Assembly (NCBI RefSeq): GCF_030812295.1
Contig: NZ_JAUSSK010000005.1
Coordinates: forward strand, 62,001-126,000
DNA length: 64,000 bases
Origin: Luteibacter jiangsuensis
GTDB lineage: Bacteria > Pseudomonadota > Gammaproteobacteria > Xanthomonadales > Rhodanobacteraceae
Direction of reading: 5' to 3'
The translations under genes were made by a program, and so were the position numbers. Of the stretch, positions 37,208-46,366 are shown piece by piece. Every line of letters starts with the position of its first letter. The stretch's first letter is position 1. Below the pieces are notes generated by a model, which saw only the letters and a program-made list of their open reading frames with translations, was not told the DNA's origin and did not search any database.

Positions 37208-37677
37208 CCCTTTGGCCCATCGACCAGTTGCTTCCGCATGCCGGGAAGATGATCCTGCTCGACCGCGTCGTGGAATGGGACGCCGAACGCATCCTGTGTG
37301 AACGGGTCGTACGTCCTGGCGGTGCCTTCGTCCAGGCGACGGGCCTTCCCGCCTGGACCGGCGTGGAGCTCATGGCCCAGGCCATCGCGGCGTGGAACGG
37401 GTGCCAGGTATTGGCCGCCGGTGGCGCGGTGAGGCCGGGTTTCCTGCTCGGCACGCGTGCCTATCGTGCGGATGTCGATTTCTTTCCCGCGGGCACCCGG
37501 TTGGTTGTCGAAGCCGTGCGCAACTTCCACGACGACGATGGGATGGGTGCCTTCACCTGTCGCATCGACGCGCCGGGCATGCATGCCGAGGCGCGGCTGA
37601 CCGTATTCAGCCCTCCCGATCCCGCGCCCTTTCTCGATCCACGCAACAGCCTCGATTCCAGGGGAACTCCTCCATGA
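37204..37677 (+). CDS. ApeP-family 3-hydroxyacyl-ACP dehydratase
   Basis: 157 residues, hot-dog fold. LLPHAGKMILLDRVVEWD at the N-terminus carries His12, and AWTGVELMAQAIAAWNG carries Glu55; this His/Glu arrangement is that of ApeP-type dehydratases, which form the conjugated double bonds. FFPAGTRLVVEA and AEARLTVFSP complete the fold. Overlaps the upstream ketosynthase by ATGA and the following reductase by 4 nt. Confidence 0.92.
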   Translation: MTLWPIDQLLPHAGKMILLDRVVEWDAERILCERVVRPGGAFVQATGLPAWTGVELMAQAIAAWNGCQVLAAGGAVRPGFLLGTRAYRADVDFFPAGTRLVVEAVRNFHDDDGMGAFTCRIDAPGMHAEARLTVFSPPDPAPFLDPRNSLDSRGTPP

Positions 37678-38402
37678 CCGATACCATCCTCGTCACCGGC
37701 TCGAGCCGTGGCATCGGCCGCGCCATCGCGATGAACCTCGCCGATGCCGGCTACGACCTCGTCCTGCACTGCCGTTCGCGACGTGAAGAAGCCGAGGCCG
37801 TGCAGGCAGACATCGCAGGGAAAGGCCGTGCCGCGCGGATACTGCAATTCGATATCTCGGACCGCGCCGCATCGGCGGCCGCGCTCGAGGCCGATGTCGC
37901 CGGACACGGTGCCTATTACGGCGTCGTATGCAACGCGGGCCTCACCCGCGACGGCGCCTTCCCAGGGCTTACATCCGAGGACTGGGACCAGGTGCTGCGC
38001 ACCAACCTGGACGGCTTCTACAACGTACTGCATCCGCTGGTGATGCCGATGATCCGTCGGCGCGCCCCTGGGCGCATCGTGTGCATCACCTCGGTGTCGG
38101 GCCTGATCGGCAACCGCGGCCAGGTGAACTACAGTGCTTCCAAGGCGGGCGTGATCGGTGCCGCGAAGGCATTGGCCGTGGAACTGGCCAAACGCAGGAT
38201 CACCGTCAACTGCGTCGCGCCGGGCCTGATCGACACCGATATGCTCGAACCGGAAGTGCCGGTGGAACAAATCCTCAAGGCGATCCCGATGGAGCGGACC
38301 GGCACGCCGGAAGAAGTGGCCGCGGCGGTACGTTTCCTGGTGAGCCCGGAGGCCGGGTACATCACGCGGCAGGTCCTCGCGGTGAATGGTGGGCTTTGTT
38401 GA
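37674..38402 (+). CDS. FabG-like 3-oxoacyl-ACP reductase (aryl-polyene cluster)
   Basis: 242 residues, classical short-chain dehydrogenase: TGSSRGIG (8-15) binds NADPH, CNAGLTRDG follows strand 4, and Ser140, Tyr153, Lys157 form the active site (VNYSASKAG). It reduces the 3-keto intermediate before dehydration. Last gene of the operon; an inverted REP pair follows 30 nt later and may end or protect the transcript. Confidence 0.93.
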   Translation: MTDTILVTGSSRGIGRAIAMNLADAGYDLVLHCRSRREEAEAVQADIAGKGRAARILQFDISDRAASAAALEADVAGHGAYYGVVCNAGLTRDGAFPGLTSEDWDQVLRTNLDGFYNVLHPLVMPMIRRRAPGRIVCITSVSGLIGNRGQVNYSASKAGVIGAAKALAVELAKRRITVNCVAPGLIDTDMLEPEVPVEQILKAIPMERTGTPEEVAAAVRFLVSPEAGYITRQVLAVNGGLC

Positions 38403-38432
38403 AGGCCTTGGCGGGAGGGTGGGAGAGCATCA

Positions 38433-38490
38433 CCGCTGAAGCGGCTCCCACACGAGTCACCGCAAGTCCTTGTGGGAGCCGCTTCAGCGG
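38433..38490. repeat. Perfect inverted pair of REP-like elements after the aryl-polyene operon
   Basis: 20-nt arms CCGCTGAAGCGGCTCCCACA (38433-38452) and its exact reverse complement (38471-38490), 18-nt spacer. The outer TGTGGGAGCC is shared with the other units but the inner palindrome (GCTTCAGC) differs, so this is a second subfamily. It can form a strong hairpin without a T run. Confidence 0.8.
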
Positions 38491-38534
38491 CGATATCGCG
38501 ATAACGTCGATCCCATGCCGCTAAGCTAGGCCCC

Positions 38535-40649
38535 ATGCGCGCCCTCCGCCAGCTCGCCGAATCCGATCGCTTCGCCGATGTCGCGCGCGTCTTCCTCGCG
38601 CTGACCGGCATCGCCGCATGGTGCACCCTCGCCGGCCCTGTCGAGTTGCTCGTGCCCGCCCTGCTCGGTGCCATCGCCTGCGCCCTGGCCGAGACCGACG
38701 ATGCCTGGCGCGGACGACTGCGTGGACTCCTGGTCACCCTCGTCTGCTTCGCCGGCGCCGCCAGCGTGGTAAAGGCGTCGATCGGCCATCCTCCCCTGTT
38801 CGCCTTGTTGCTTGCCGCCGGAACCTTCGTCCTGGTGATGCTGGGCGCAGCCAGCGGACGCTATGCGACGATCGCAACGGCCACGCTGATCCTTTCGGTC
38901 TACACGATGATCGCATCCGACGCCTCGACCGCCGCCCCCGGCGACTGGCGCGGCACCGCCGCCATCCTCGCCGGCGCGGCGTGGTACGGCCTTCTTTCGC
39001 TGCTGTGGAGCGCCATGGCACCGCAGCGTGCGGTACGCCACGCGCTGGCCCGGCTGTTCGAATCCCTGGCCGCGCTGATGGAAGCGAAGGCGGCGTTGTT
39101 CGAGCCGGTGCGAGGGCTCGACCGGGATGCACTGGCCGTGGAATTCTCGCGGCGCAACCTGCAAACCGTCGATGCCCTGGCCACGACCCGCGCGGCCTTG
39201 CTCGATCGCATCGGGCGGCGCCAACCGCGCGGCCGTTCCGCCGCGCGGCTAGCCATGTTCTTCGCCGCCCAGGACATCCACGAACGGGTCAGTTCGTCAC
39301 ACTATCCCTACGACGAACTGGCCGCGGCGCTCTACCACAGCGACCTGATGTTCCGTTTCGGCCGCCTCCTGCGCTTGCAAGCCAGCGCCTGTCGCGAACG
39401 TGCCGATGCCATCCGCCGCGTGGCACCACTGGGACCGATGACCCTACCCCGTGCCGCGCTCGACGACGTGCGCGAGGCCATCGCCTATCGGCGCCGCAGC
39501 GATCCGCCCGGCCAGGCCGTGGACGATGCGCTGTCCGCGCTGCTTACCAACATGGAACATCTGCTGGCCGGCATCGAGGACGAAGGCAGCCTGCGCGAGG
39601 GTACCGACATCGCCTTGCAGGACAGCGAACCCGATACGGTAGCCGATGCCTTCGCGCGCATCCGCGTCCGCCTCGATCGCCGCTCCATGCATTTCCGTCA
39701 CGCCGTACGGCTGGCGACGGGCATGCTCGCCGGTTATGGACTCATGCAGCTCCTGCATCCGACCCATGGATACTGGATCCTCCTCACCACGCTGTTCGTC
39801 TGCCAGCCCAGCTATGGCGCAACCCAGCGCCGCACCATGCAGCGCATCGCCGGTACGATGGCGGGACTGTTCGCGGGATGGGCCATGCTCCGCCTGCTTC
39901 CCGGGGGCGATTGGCGGTTACCGGTGCTGGTCGCCACGGGCGTGGCGTTCTTCGCCTTTCGCCTGCGACGCTACGCGTTGGCGACGGCCGTCATCACGAT
40001 CTTCGTCCTGCTCTGTTTCGACCTGGCGGGCGCGGGCTACGACGCCATCGGCCCCCGCTTGCTCGACACCTTGCTGGGGGCCTTCGTCGCTACCCTCGTG
40101 ATCCGCTTCGTGCTGCCGGACTGGCGGGTGCGCCGCCTTGAAGATATCGCCGCGGACGCCCTGCATGCGTACGCACGCTACCTGGAAGCCATCGCAAGCC
40201 AGTACGCCACCGGCAAGGCGGACGACCTGGCCTACCGCGTCGCCCGCCGCGATGCCCACGCCGCGCAGGCGGCGGTGGCCGGCAACGTGACCGAATTGCT
40301 CGGCGAGCCCGGCCACTCCCCCGAACGGGGTGAGCGCGCGTTACGCCTGCTTGCCGCCCTCCAGGCCGGCCTGTCGCACCTGTCCACTCTCGGCGCCCAT
40401 CGCCAGGCCCTCGCCGCGGATGATGCGAACGCCGTGAAAACACTTGCCCACCGTGTCGCCAACGGCTTCGCCGCGCTTGCCGAACACGTCAGGCGAGGGA
40501 CGGCGGCACCGTTGCTCGGCACGCCGGACCTGGTCGTCGATGCCGCCGCGCAGGCCACCGGGCCGGTCGAGGCAGTGCGCCTGGTGGACCGCCAATGCCT
40601 GATGCTGGTGCGCGTGCACGACCGTATCGCAGGCCTCCCACCCATCTGA
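38535..40649 (+). CDS. FUSC-family inner-membrane protein (YccS/AaeB-like)
   Basis: 704 residues: an N-terminal set of about five or six membrane helices (about 15-165), a soluble middle region (about 170-390), a second set of helices (about 395-530; HPTHGYWILLTTLFVCQPS is the hallmark of the FUSC second half) and a C-terminal helical domain. This duplicated layout is shared with YccS and the aromatic-acid exporter AaeB. It directly follows the aryl-polyene operon, so export of an aromatic acid is possible, but it has its own start after the REP hairpin and the link is only positional. Confidence 0.88.
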   Translation: MRALRQLAESDRFADVARVFLALTGIAAWCTLAGPVELLVPALLGAIACALAETDDAWRGRLRGLLVTLVCFAGAASVVKASIGHPPLFALLLAAGTFVLVMLGAASGRYATIATATLILSVYTMIASDASTAAPGDWRGTAAILAGAAWYGLLSLLWSAMAPQRAVRHALARLFESLAALMEAKAALFEPVRGLDRDALAVEFSRRNLQTVDALATTRAALLDRIGRRQPRGRSAARLAMFFAAQDIHERVSSSHYPYDELAAALYHSDLMFRFGRLLRLQASACRERADAIRRVAPLGPMTLPRAALDDVREAIAYRRRSDPPGQAVDDALSALLTNMEHLLAGIEDEGSLREGTDIALQDSEPDTVADAFARIRVRLDRRSMHFRHAVRLATGMLAGYGLMQLLHPTHGYWILLTTLFVCQPSYGATQRRTMQRIAGTMAGLFAGWAMLRLLPGGDWRLPVLVATGVAFFAFRLRRYALATAVITIFVLLCFDLAGAGYDAIGPRLLDTLLGAFVATLVIRFVLPDWRVRRLEDIAADALHAYARYLEAIASQYATGKADDLAYRVARRDAHAAQAAVAGNVTELLGEPGHSPERGERALRLLAALQAGLSHLSTLGAHRQALAADDANAVKTLAHRVANGFAALAEHVRRGTAAPLLGTPDLVVDAAAQATGPVEAVRLVDRQCLMLVRVHDRIAGLPPI

Positions 40650-40727
40650 TTGCTGCGTCGCGCCGTGGCTTGGACCTGCCCTCGCGCTACGATGGGCTGC
40701 TTTTACCGCTTCCTCCGGAGTTCCACG

Positions 40728-41885
40728 ATGCGCCCGTTTTCCCTCGGTGAAGACCTCGACCTCCTGCGCGAAAGCGTGCACGCCTTCGCCGAAAAGGAGA
40801 TCGCGCCGCGTGCGGACCGCATCGACCGGGAGAACGTGTTCCCCGACGACCTGTGGCGCAAGTTCGGCGACATGGGCCTGCTCGGCGTCACGGTTCCCGA
40901 GGAATACGGTGGCTCGGGTCTCGGCTTCCTCGCCCACATGATCGCGATGGAAGAAATCTCGCGCGCCTCGGCGTCGGTCGGCCTTTCATATGGCGCGCAC
41001 TCCAACCTGTGCGTGCAGAACATCTACCACAACGGTAACGAGGCCCAGCGGCGCAAGTACCTGCCCAAGCTCGCCAACGGTGAATGGGTCGGCGCGTTGG
41101 CCATGAGCGAACCCGGCGCGGGCTCGGACGTGGTGGGCTCGATGAGCTGCCATGCGGAACAGGCCGGCGATGTCTGGATCGCCAACGGTACGAAGATGTG
41201 GATCACCAATGGCCCGGATGCCGACGTGCTGCTCGTGTACATGCGGACGGCGCCGCGCGCCGCCGGCAGCCGATGCATGACCGCCTTCATCGTCGAGAAA
41301 GGCATGAAGGGATTCTCCACGGCGCAGAAGCTCGACAAGCTCGGCATGCGCGGATCGAACACCTGCGAACTGGTGTTCGACAACTGCGAGATCCCCGCGG
41401 AAAACATCGTCGGTGAAGTGAACGAAGGCGTTCGCGTACTGATGGGCGGCCTGGACACCGAACGCCTCGTGTTGTCGGGCGGTCCGATCGGCATCATGCA
41501 GTCGGCCATGGACCTCGTGCTGCCGTACGTGCGCGAGCGCAAGCAATTCAATGCCCCGATCGGCACGTTCGGCATGATGCAGGCCAAGGTCGCCGACATG
41601 TATACGGCGCTGCAATCGTCGCGCGGCTTCGCGTACATGGTGGCCCAGCAGTTCGACAACGGCGTGAAATCGCGCATCGATCCGGCGGCTTGCCTGCTCA
41701 ATGCATCGACCAACGCGGTGAAGGTGGCGCTGGAGGCGATCCAGGCGCTGGGTGGCAACGGCTATATCAACGAGTTCCCCGCCGGCCGCCTGCTCCGCGA
41801 CGCGAAGCTGTACGAGATCGGCGCGGGCACCAACGAGATCCGCCGCATGCTGATCGGCCGCGAATTGTTCCACGGCAAGTCGTAA
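40728..41885 (+). CDS. ivd: Isovaleryl-CoA dehydrogenase
   Basis: 385 residues, acyl-CoA dehydrogenase fold: PEEYGGSGLGFLAHMIAMEE at the N-terminal helical domain, GALAMSEPGAGSDVVG and MWITNGPDADV around FAD, and the C-terminal QALGGNGYINEFPAGRLLRD. The block LDTERLVLSGGPIGIMQ places a Glu where isovaleryl-CoA dehydrogenases have their catalytic base, which separates it from other acyl-CoA dehydrogenases. It oxidises isovaleryl-CoA to 3-methylcrotonyl-CoA in leucine breakdown. CCGGAG 7 nt before the ATG fixes the start. Confidence 0.92.
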   Translation: MRPFSLGEDLDLLRESVHAFAEKEIAPRADRIDRENVFPDDLWRKFGDMGLLGVTVPEEYGGSGLGFLAHMIAMEEISRASASVGLSYGAHSNLCVQNIYHNGNEAQRRKYLPKLANGEWVGALAMSEPGAGSDVVGSMSCHAEQAGDVWIANGTKMWITNGPDADVLLVYMRTAPRAAGSRCMTAFIVEKGMKGFSTAQKLDKLGMRGSNTCELVFDNCEIPAENIVGEVNEGVRVLMGGLDTERLVLSGGPIGIMQSAMDLVLPYVRERKQFNAPIGTFGMMQAKVADMYTALQSSRGFAYMVAQQFDNGVKSRIDPAACLLNASTNAVKVALEAIQALGGNGYINEFPAGRLLRDAKLYEIGAGTNEIRRMLIGRELFHGKS

Positions 41886-41908
41886 TTTTCCCGCTGGCTT
41901 CGCCTCGC

Positions 41909-44770
41909 CTACCAGGCCATGCGGAACGTGGCGCTGGCCGAGCGCGAATGGTCGCGATCGGCGAAGCGCTGGTCGATATCGAAGCCCACCTGCGTGCGCT
42001 CGCTCACGTCCCAACCCAGCGTCATGCCGGCGGTACCGGCGCGGCGCGAGAGACCGATACCGTCGACCGGCGCCCACTGCGCGATGCCCGTATAACGTGC
42101 CGAGAACACCTCGCCCTTCGTCGCGAACGCATTCTGCCAGCCCAGCTTCGCATCAAGGTGCAGCTTGCCCATCGAGGTAAGCCACGACGCCCCCGCTCGC
42201 AGACCGAACCCCGCCTGCCAGCGCGACGTGGTCTGCCCGTTGGCGCTCAGGCCGAAGCCCTCGCCGCCGGACTCCTGGAAGCCGTCGCGGCGAATGCTGG
42301 CGTACTCCACGTTGGCGAACGGCGTGAGCGAGAACGCACCCGCGTCGGTGCGGTAGCCGACCTCGCCATAGGCGACGTTGTAACGGCCGGTATTGTCTCC
42401 ACCGGCAAAGGACGCCTGGTCGCCGAAGCGCAGCAGGCGCTGGGTATTGCCACGGAAGTTGCCGAAGCCGAGGCGCCCCACGCCATACCAGTTCGCGCCA
42501 CGTGACCCGGCATACAGCATGCCCTCGGTGGACCGGCTGCGTTGGCGGTCGAAGCTGTTCGACAGCTGGCCGGTGCTGCGCATCTGCGCCACCGCGACGC
42601 CGGCGAAGCCATTCGCACCCAGGCGAACGTCGTTACCGGCAAGGCCACCGTCCAGGTTGAATCCCACGTTCCCGAAACCGCCGCGGCTGAGGCCGCCCTG
42701 CCCGTTGAACGATTGCATCCACGCGCCACCCGCACCCTGGTGGTCGAGATGGCTCATCAGTGCGTCGTTACCCGCCTCGATACTGGCGAGGGTGACAGCC
42801 GTGCTTGCCGCGTAGAGCTGGCCGGACAGCGATTCCAGCGAAGCCTGCGCGACCTGGGTGTTCGCCGATTGCTGGATGCCGCCCGCCGCGACCAGCGTGC
42901 CCGTCGCGAACGAAGAGCCCCCGGTCGACGCGCTCGTGAGGCTCCGGTCGATCTGCTGGAACGCGCCGTCGAGCCGCTGGGCGGACGACTGTGCGGCGGC
43001 GGACTGGCTCATGCTCGTGCTGGCCACCTGGCTCACGCTGAGCGTCGTGGTATCGATCCAGACTTCCGCGGGCAGGTACTGCAGCGTCGCGTTGAGAAAG
43101 ACCCCATTGGCCTTCGTCGTCGTGGAGAAACCGCCCGAGACCGCGCTGGCCGTGAGCACCTGCTGGTGCGAGGTCGGGACGTAGCCGGAGACCGCACCGG
43201 CGACGTGAAACTCGCCGGCGAGCGAGGCCGTGCCCGAAACGATGAGCGGCGCGCCCAGCAGCTGCGACAGCCGCCCCGTGGACGTCTGCACATAGTTGCC
43301 CGTGACATGCGTGGAGGTATCGGCCGTCTGCAAGCTAGCCGATATATTCACGTCGCCGCCGATGTCGCCGTGCATGATCGCCGTGGCGCCGTCCTGCACC
43401 GTCAATGCACCCGGAATGCCATGCATGGCCTCCAGGGTGACGCTCGTCGCGGCCAGCGTCGTCCCCTCGTAGGTGTTGCTGCCACTCAGGGTCAGGCGCG
43501 AATCGCCGAAGGCGCGGAGGCCACCGGCACCCGATATATCATTGGCGAATTCCGCATCATGGCCGTTGACGCCGATGCTGAAATCGCCCCAATCGAATTT
43601 CGCCGGTCCACGAATCGCGCGGCCCACGTTCAGGCGTCCGTAGCCGTACACGGCATCCGGACCCGGCGCGCCCAGGTCATCCGCGGTACCCAGGAGCACC
43701 TGCCGTACGGCGTCGACGGAAAGTCCGGGCATGGCCGTCATCACCACGGCGGCGGCGCCGGAAACCTGCGGTGCCGCGAACGACGTGCCGGCTCCATAGA
43801 CGTAGGTGGCCTGGCCCGAGGTCGCGTTCGGTGCGACGACCACGACGGCACCGGGCGCGGCAAGGCAATAATTTTGCGCGATACCGCAACGGTTGGAATA
43901 CGAGGCGATCTGGTCGACGTGGTTGCTGTCCAGCGCTACGACGGTCAGCCAGCCTTTCTCCAGGCTGGGAACAAGACTCGGCAAGGCGGCGATGGTCGAC
44001 GGGTTGGCCTCGCCACTGTTGCCTGCCGCGAACACAAAGAGCGCATGGCCCAACGCCGCATGCTGATAGGCGGTCGCGAAGCTCGCCGTGGTGTCCGTGG
44101 CCGCGGCATCCCAGTACAGGCCGCCCCAGGAATTGTTGACGATCCGGGCACCGGACGTGACGACGAGCTTGTCGTTCACGTCGCCCAATGGATCGGCCGA
44201 GGTCACCTTGTTGCCCTGACCCGAGCCGTCGTCGGTAGGCGCCTTGTCCGCGATGATGCGTGCCGAGACGATCGATGCATCCGGCGCCACGCCGCCGACG
44301 AAGGAACCGTAGGGACGTCCGGCGGCGATCTCCGCCACGATGGTGCCGTGCCCGACGACATCGTCCACCGCCACGTTGTTCGTCGCGGGGTCGACGTAGA
44401 TGTATTCCGCGCCCACGCGACCGGCCAGCGCGGGGTTCGAGGCGTTCACACCGGAGTCGGCGACGCCGATGACGATGCCGGCCCCCGTGAATCCCGCATC
44501 GTGTGCCGGCTTGACGTTGGTCGCCGTCAGCTGCACGTCCACCGGCGGCTGGGCGATCGTCGCGCCCGTGGAGGGCGTCTTGGGGATGTTGAAGGACGGT
44601 ACGTCCGACAGGTTGTTCGACGGCACCGAGGGGATGTTATTCGACGGCACGGAAGGGATGTTGGAGCTCCTGACGCCTCCGCTCCCACCACCGCCGCAGG
44701 CCGTCAGGCCTATACCCACACATACGGCCAGCGCGAGTTCGCGCCGACGCGGCAGCTGCATCGTATTCAT
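41909..44770 (-). CDS. Lipoprotein subtilisin-like (S8) autotransporter
   Basis: 953 residues. The N-terminus has a lipobox (GIGLTACGGGG, Cys25), then a low-complexity stalk with repeats of SNNIPSVP (about 36-63). The S8 domain (about 85-395) has Asp105 (VADSGVN), His141 (VGHGTIVAEIAAG), oxyanion Asn251 (FAAGNSGE) and Ser330 (GTSFAAPQVSGA). A passenger beta region follows (about 400-640; GSNTYEGTTLAATSVTLEAM), then an autotransporter beta-barrel (about 690-953) ending FRMAW with terminal Trp. It is probably a surface protease that either stays lipid-anchored or is released after self-cleavage, similar in plan to neisserial NalP. Convergent with ivd. Confidence 0.92.
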   Translation of the reverse strand: MNTMQLPRRRELALAVCVGIGLTACGGGGSGGVRSSNIPSVPSNNIPSVPSNNLSDVPSFNIPKTPSTGATIAQPPVDVQLTATNVKPAHDAGFTGAGIVIGVADSGVNASNPALAGRVGAEYIYVDPATNNVAVDDVVGHGTIVAEIAAGRPYGSFVGGVAPDASIVSARIIADKAPTDDGSGQGNKVTSADPLGDVNDKLVVTSGARIVNNSWGGLYWDAAATDTTASFATAYQHAALGHALFVFAAGNSGEANPSTIAALPSLVPSLEKGWLTVVALDSNHVDQIASYSNRCGIAQNYCLAAPGAVVVVAPNATSGQATYVYGAGTSFAAPQVSGAAAVVMTAMPGLSVDAVRQVLLGTADDLGAPGPDAVYGYGRLNVGRAIRGPAKFDWGDFSIGVNGHDAEFANDISGAGGLRAFGDSRLTLSGSNTYEGTTLAATSVTLEAMHGIPGALTVQDGATAIMHGDIGGDVNISASLQTADTSTHVTGNYVQTSTGRLSQLLGAPLIVSGTASLAGEFHVAGAVSGYVPTSHQQVLTASAVSGGFSTTTKANGVFLNATLQYLPAEVWIDTTTLSVSQVASTSMSQSAAAQSSAQRLDGAFQQIDRSLTSASTGGSSFATGTLVAAGGIQQSANTQVAQASLESLSGQLYAASTAVTLASIEAGNDALMSHLDHQGAGGAWMQSFNGQGGLSRGGFGNVGFNLDGGLAGNDVRLGANGFAGVAVAQMRSTGQLSNSFDRQRSRSTEGMLYAGSRGANWYGVGRLGFGNFRGNTQRLLRFGDQASFAGGDNTGRYNVAYGEVGYRTDAGAFSLTPFANVEYASIRRDGFQESGGEGFGLSANGQTTSRWQAGFGLRAGASWLTSMGKLHLDAKLGWQNAFATKGEVFSARYTGIAQWAPVDGIGLSRRAGTAGMTLGWDVSERTQVGFDIDQRFADRDHSRSASATFRMAW

Positions 44771-45028
44771 GTTGTCCCCTGGTCTGACGTCAATGTCTGC
44801 GCCCGCGGTCCGTGGGCACACCCTGAGCGGATGTTGCCACAAGACCTCGCGGAAAGGCGCGGCGCGGGCGCAGGAAAGCGTGCGCCGGGTCGCAGGCCCG
44901 GAGCCCCTTGTGCCGCCCCGCGTGAAACCGCCTGCCGCGGCGCAGATTGCCCCCGCCCCGGCCCCACTGCGATACTCAGTGGGTTTTCCGCCCGGAAAGG
45001 GCGGCCATCCGAGTACCACGGAGTCCCC

Positions 45029-46204
45029 ATGTCCGACATCGTCATCGCAGGCGCCAAGCGCACCGCCATCGGTTCCTTCCTCGGCCAGTTCACCGGCGTG
45101 CCTACGCCGAAGCTCGGCTCCATCGCCATCAAGGCGGCCCTGGAGCACGCGGGTGTCGCCCCGTCCGACGTCAGCGAAGTCATCATGGGCTGCGTGCTGC
45201 CCGCCAACCTGGGCCAGGCGCCGGCGCGCCAGGCATCCCTCGAGGCCGGACTCCCGACGTCCACCGGCTGCACCACGATCAACAAGGTGTGCGGCTCGGG
45301 CATGAAGGCCCTGATGCTCGGCCACGACCTGATCAAGGCCGGCTCGGCATCGATCGTCGTCGCCGGCGGCATGGAGTCGATGACCAATGCGCCGCACATG
45401 GTCAACGCGCGCACGGGTATCCGTTATGGCGACGGCCAGCTCGTCGACCACATGGCCTGGGACGGGTTGACCAATCCCTATGACGGCAAGGCCATGGGCG
45501 TTTTCGGCGAACAGTGCGCCGACAAGTACCACTTCACGCGCGAGGAACAGGATGCCTACGCGATCGGTTCGGTCGAACGTGCGCAGGCCGCGCAGAAATC
45601 CGGCGCCTTCGCCAACGAGATCGTCCCGGTGACCGTGCAGGGCCGCAAGGGTGCGCAGGATTTCGCCGAGGACGAACAGCCCGGCCGTTCGGACGTGACC
45701 AAGATCCCCACGTTGCGCGCGGCGTTCCGCAAGGAAAACGGCACGATCACCGCCGCCAGTTCATCGAGCATCTCCGATGGCGCCGCCGCGCTCGTCTTGC
45801 TTTCGGCGGACGATGCGAAGGCCCGCGGGGTCACCGCGCTGGCCCGCATCGTGGCCCACGCCACGCATTCGCAGGAACCGGAATGGTTCACCACCGCGCC
45901 GGTGGGTGCCATTTCCAAGGTGCTGGCGAAGGCTGGCTGGACCGCCGACGATGTCGACCTGTTCGAGATCAACGAGGCCTTTGCGGTGGTACCGATGGCG
46001 GTGATGCGCGAACTCGGCGTGTCGCGCGAGAAGATCAACGTCAACGGCGGCGCGTGCGCCCTCGGCCATCCCATCGGTGCCAGCGGCGCACGCATCGTCG
46101 TGACCCTTCTCAATGCGTTGACGGCGCGTGGGGCAAAAAGAGGTGTCGCCGCGCTGTGCATCGGTGGCGGCGAGGCAACGGCGATCGCCATCGAACTGGT
46201 GTGA
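45029..46204 (+). CDS. Acetyl-CoA C-acyltransferase (thiolase)
   Basis: 391 residues: nucleophile Cys88 (NKVCGSGMKAL), C-terminal HPIGASGAR with the active-site His and CIGGGEA with the second Cys. ESMTNAPHM is typical of acetyl-CoA acetyltransferases (PhaA/AtoB type). It condenses or cleaves acetoacetyl-CoA; in this neighbourhood it fits the last step of leucine degradation. Divergent from the autotransporter with a 258-nt gap that should contain both promoters. Confidence 0.93.
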   Translation: MSDIVIAGAKRTAIGSFLGQFTGVPTPKLGSIAIKAALEHAGVAPSDVSEVIMGCVLPANLGQAPARQASLEAGLPTSTGCTTINKVCGSGMKALMLGHDLIKAGSASIVVAGGMESMTNAPHMVNARTGIRYGDGQLVDHMAWDGLTNPYDGKAMGVFGEQCADKYHFTREEQDAYAIGSVERAQAAQKSGAFANEIVPVTVQGRKGAQDFAEDEQPGRSDVTKIPTLRAAFRKENGTITAASSSSISDGAAALVLLSADDAKARGVTALARIVAHATHSQEPEWFTTAPVGAISKVLAKAGWTADDVDLFEINEAFAVVPMAVMRELGVSREKINVNGGACALGHPIGASGARIVVTLLNALTARGAKRGVAALCIGGGEATAIAIELV

Positions 46205-46366
46205 ACCCGACGTCGACGCGTGAGGCTGTCGTTTCGAAACGATCACGCCATATCCATGGGCTTTAATGCGCCCTGAAGCGAAAAGGCGCGATCGGTAGCT
46301 AAGTACCCATAACTGAGCTATTAATACGCCCGCCTAACGGCATTCCACGGTTAAGGAGAAACACTA

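Noticed and set aside
42542-45028. Long N-terminal extension of the thiolase frame (1220 residues in total)
   Set aside because: It is antisense to the autotransporter; thiolase homology begins only at 45029, where a ribosome-binding site is present.
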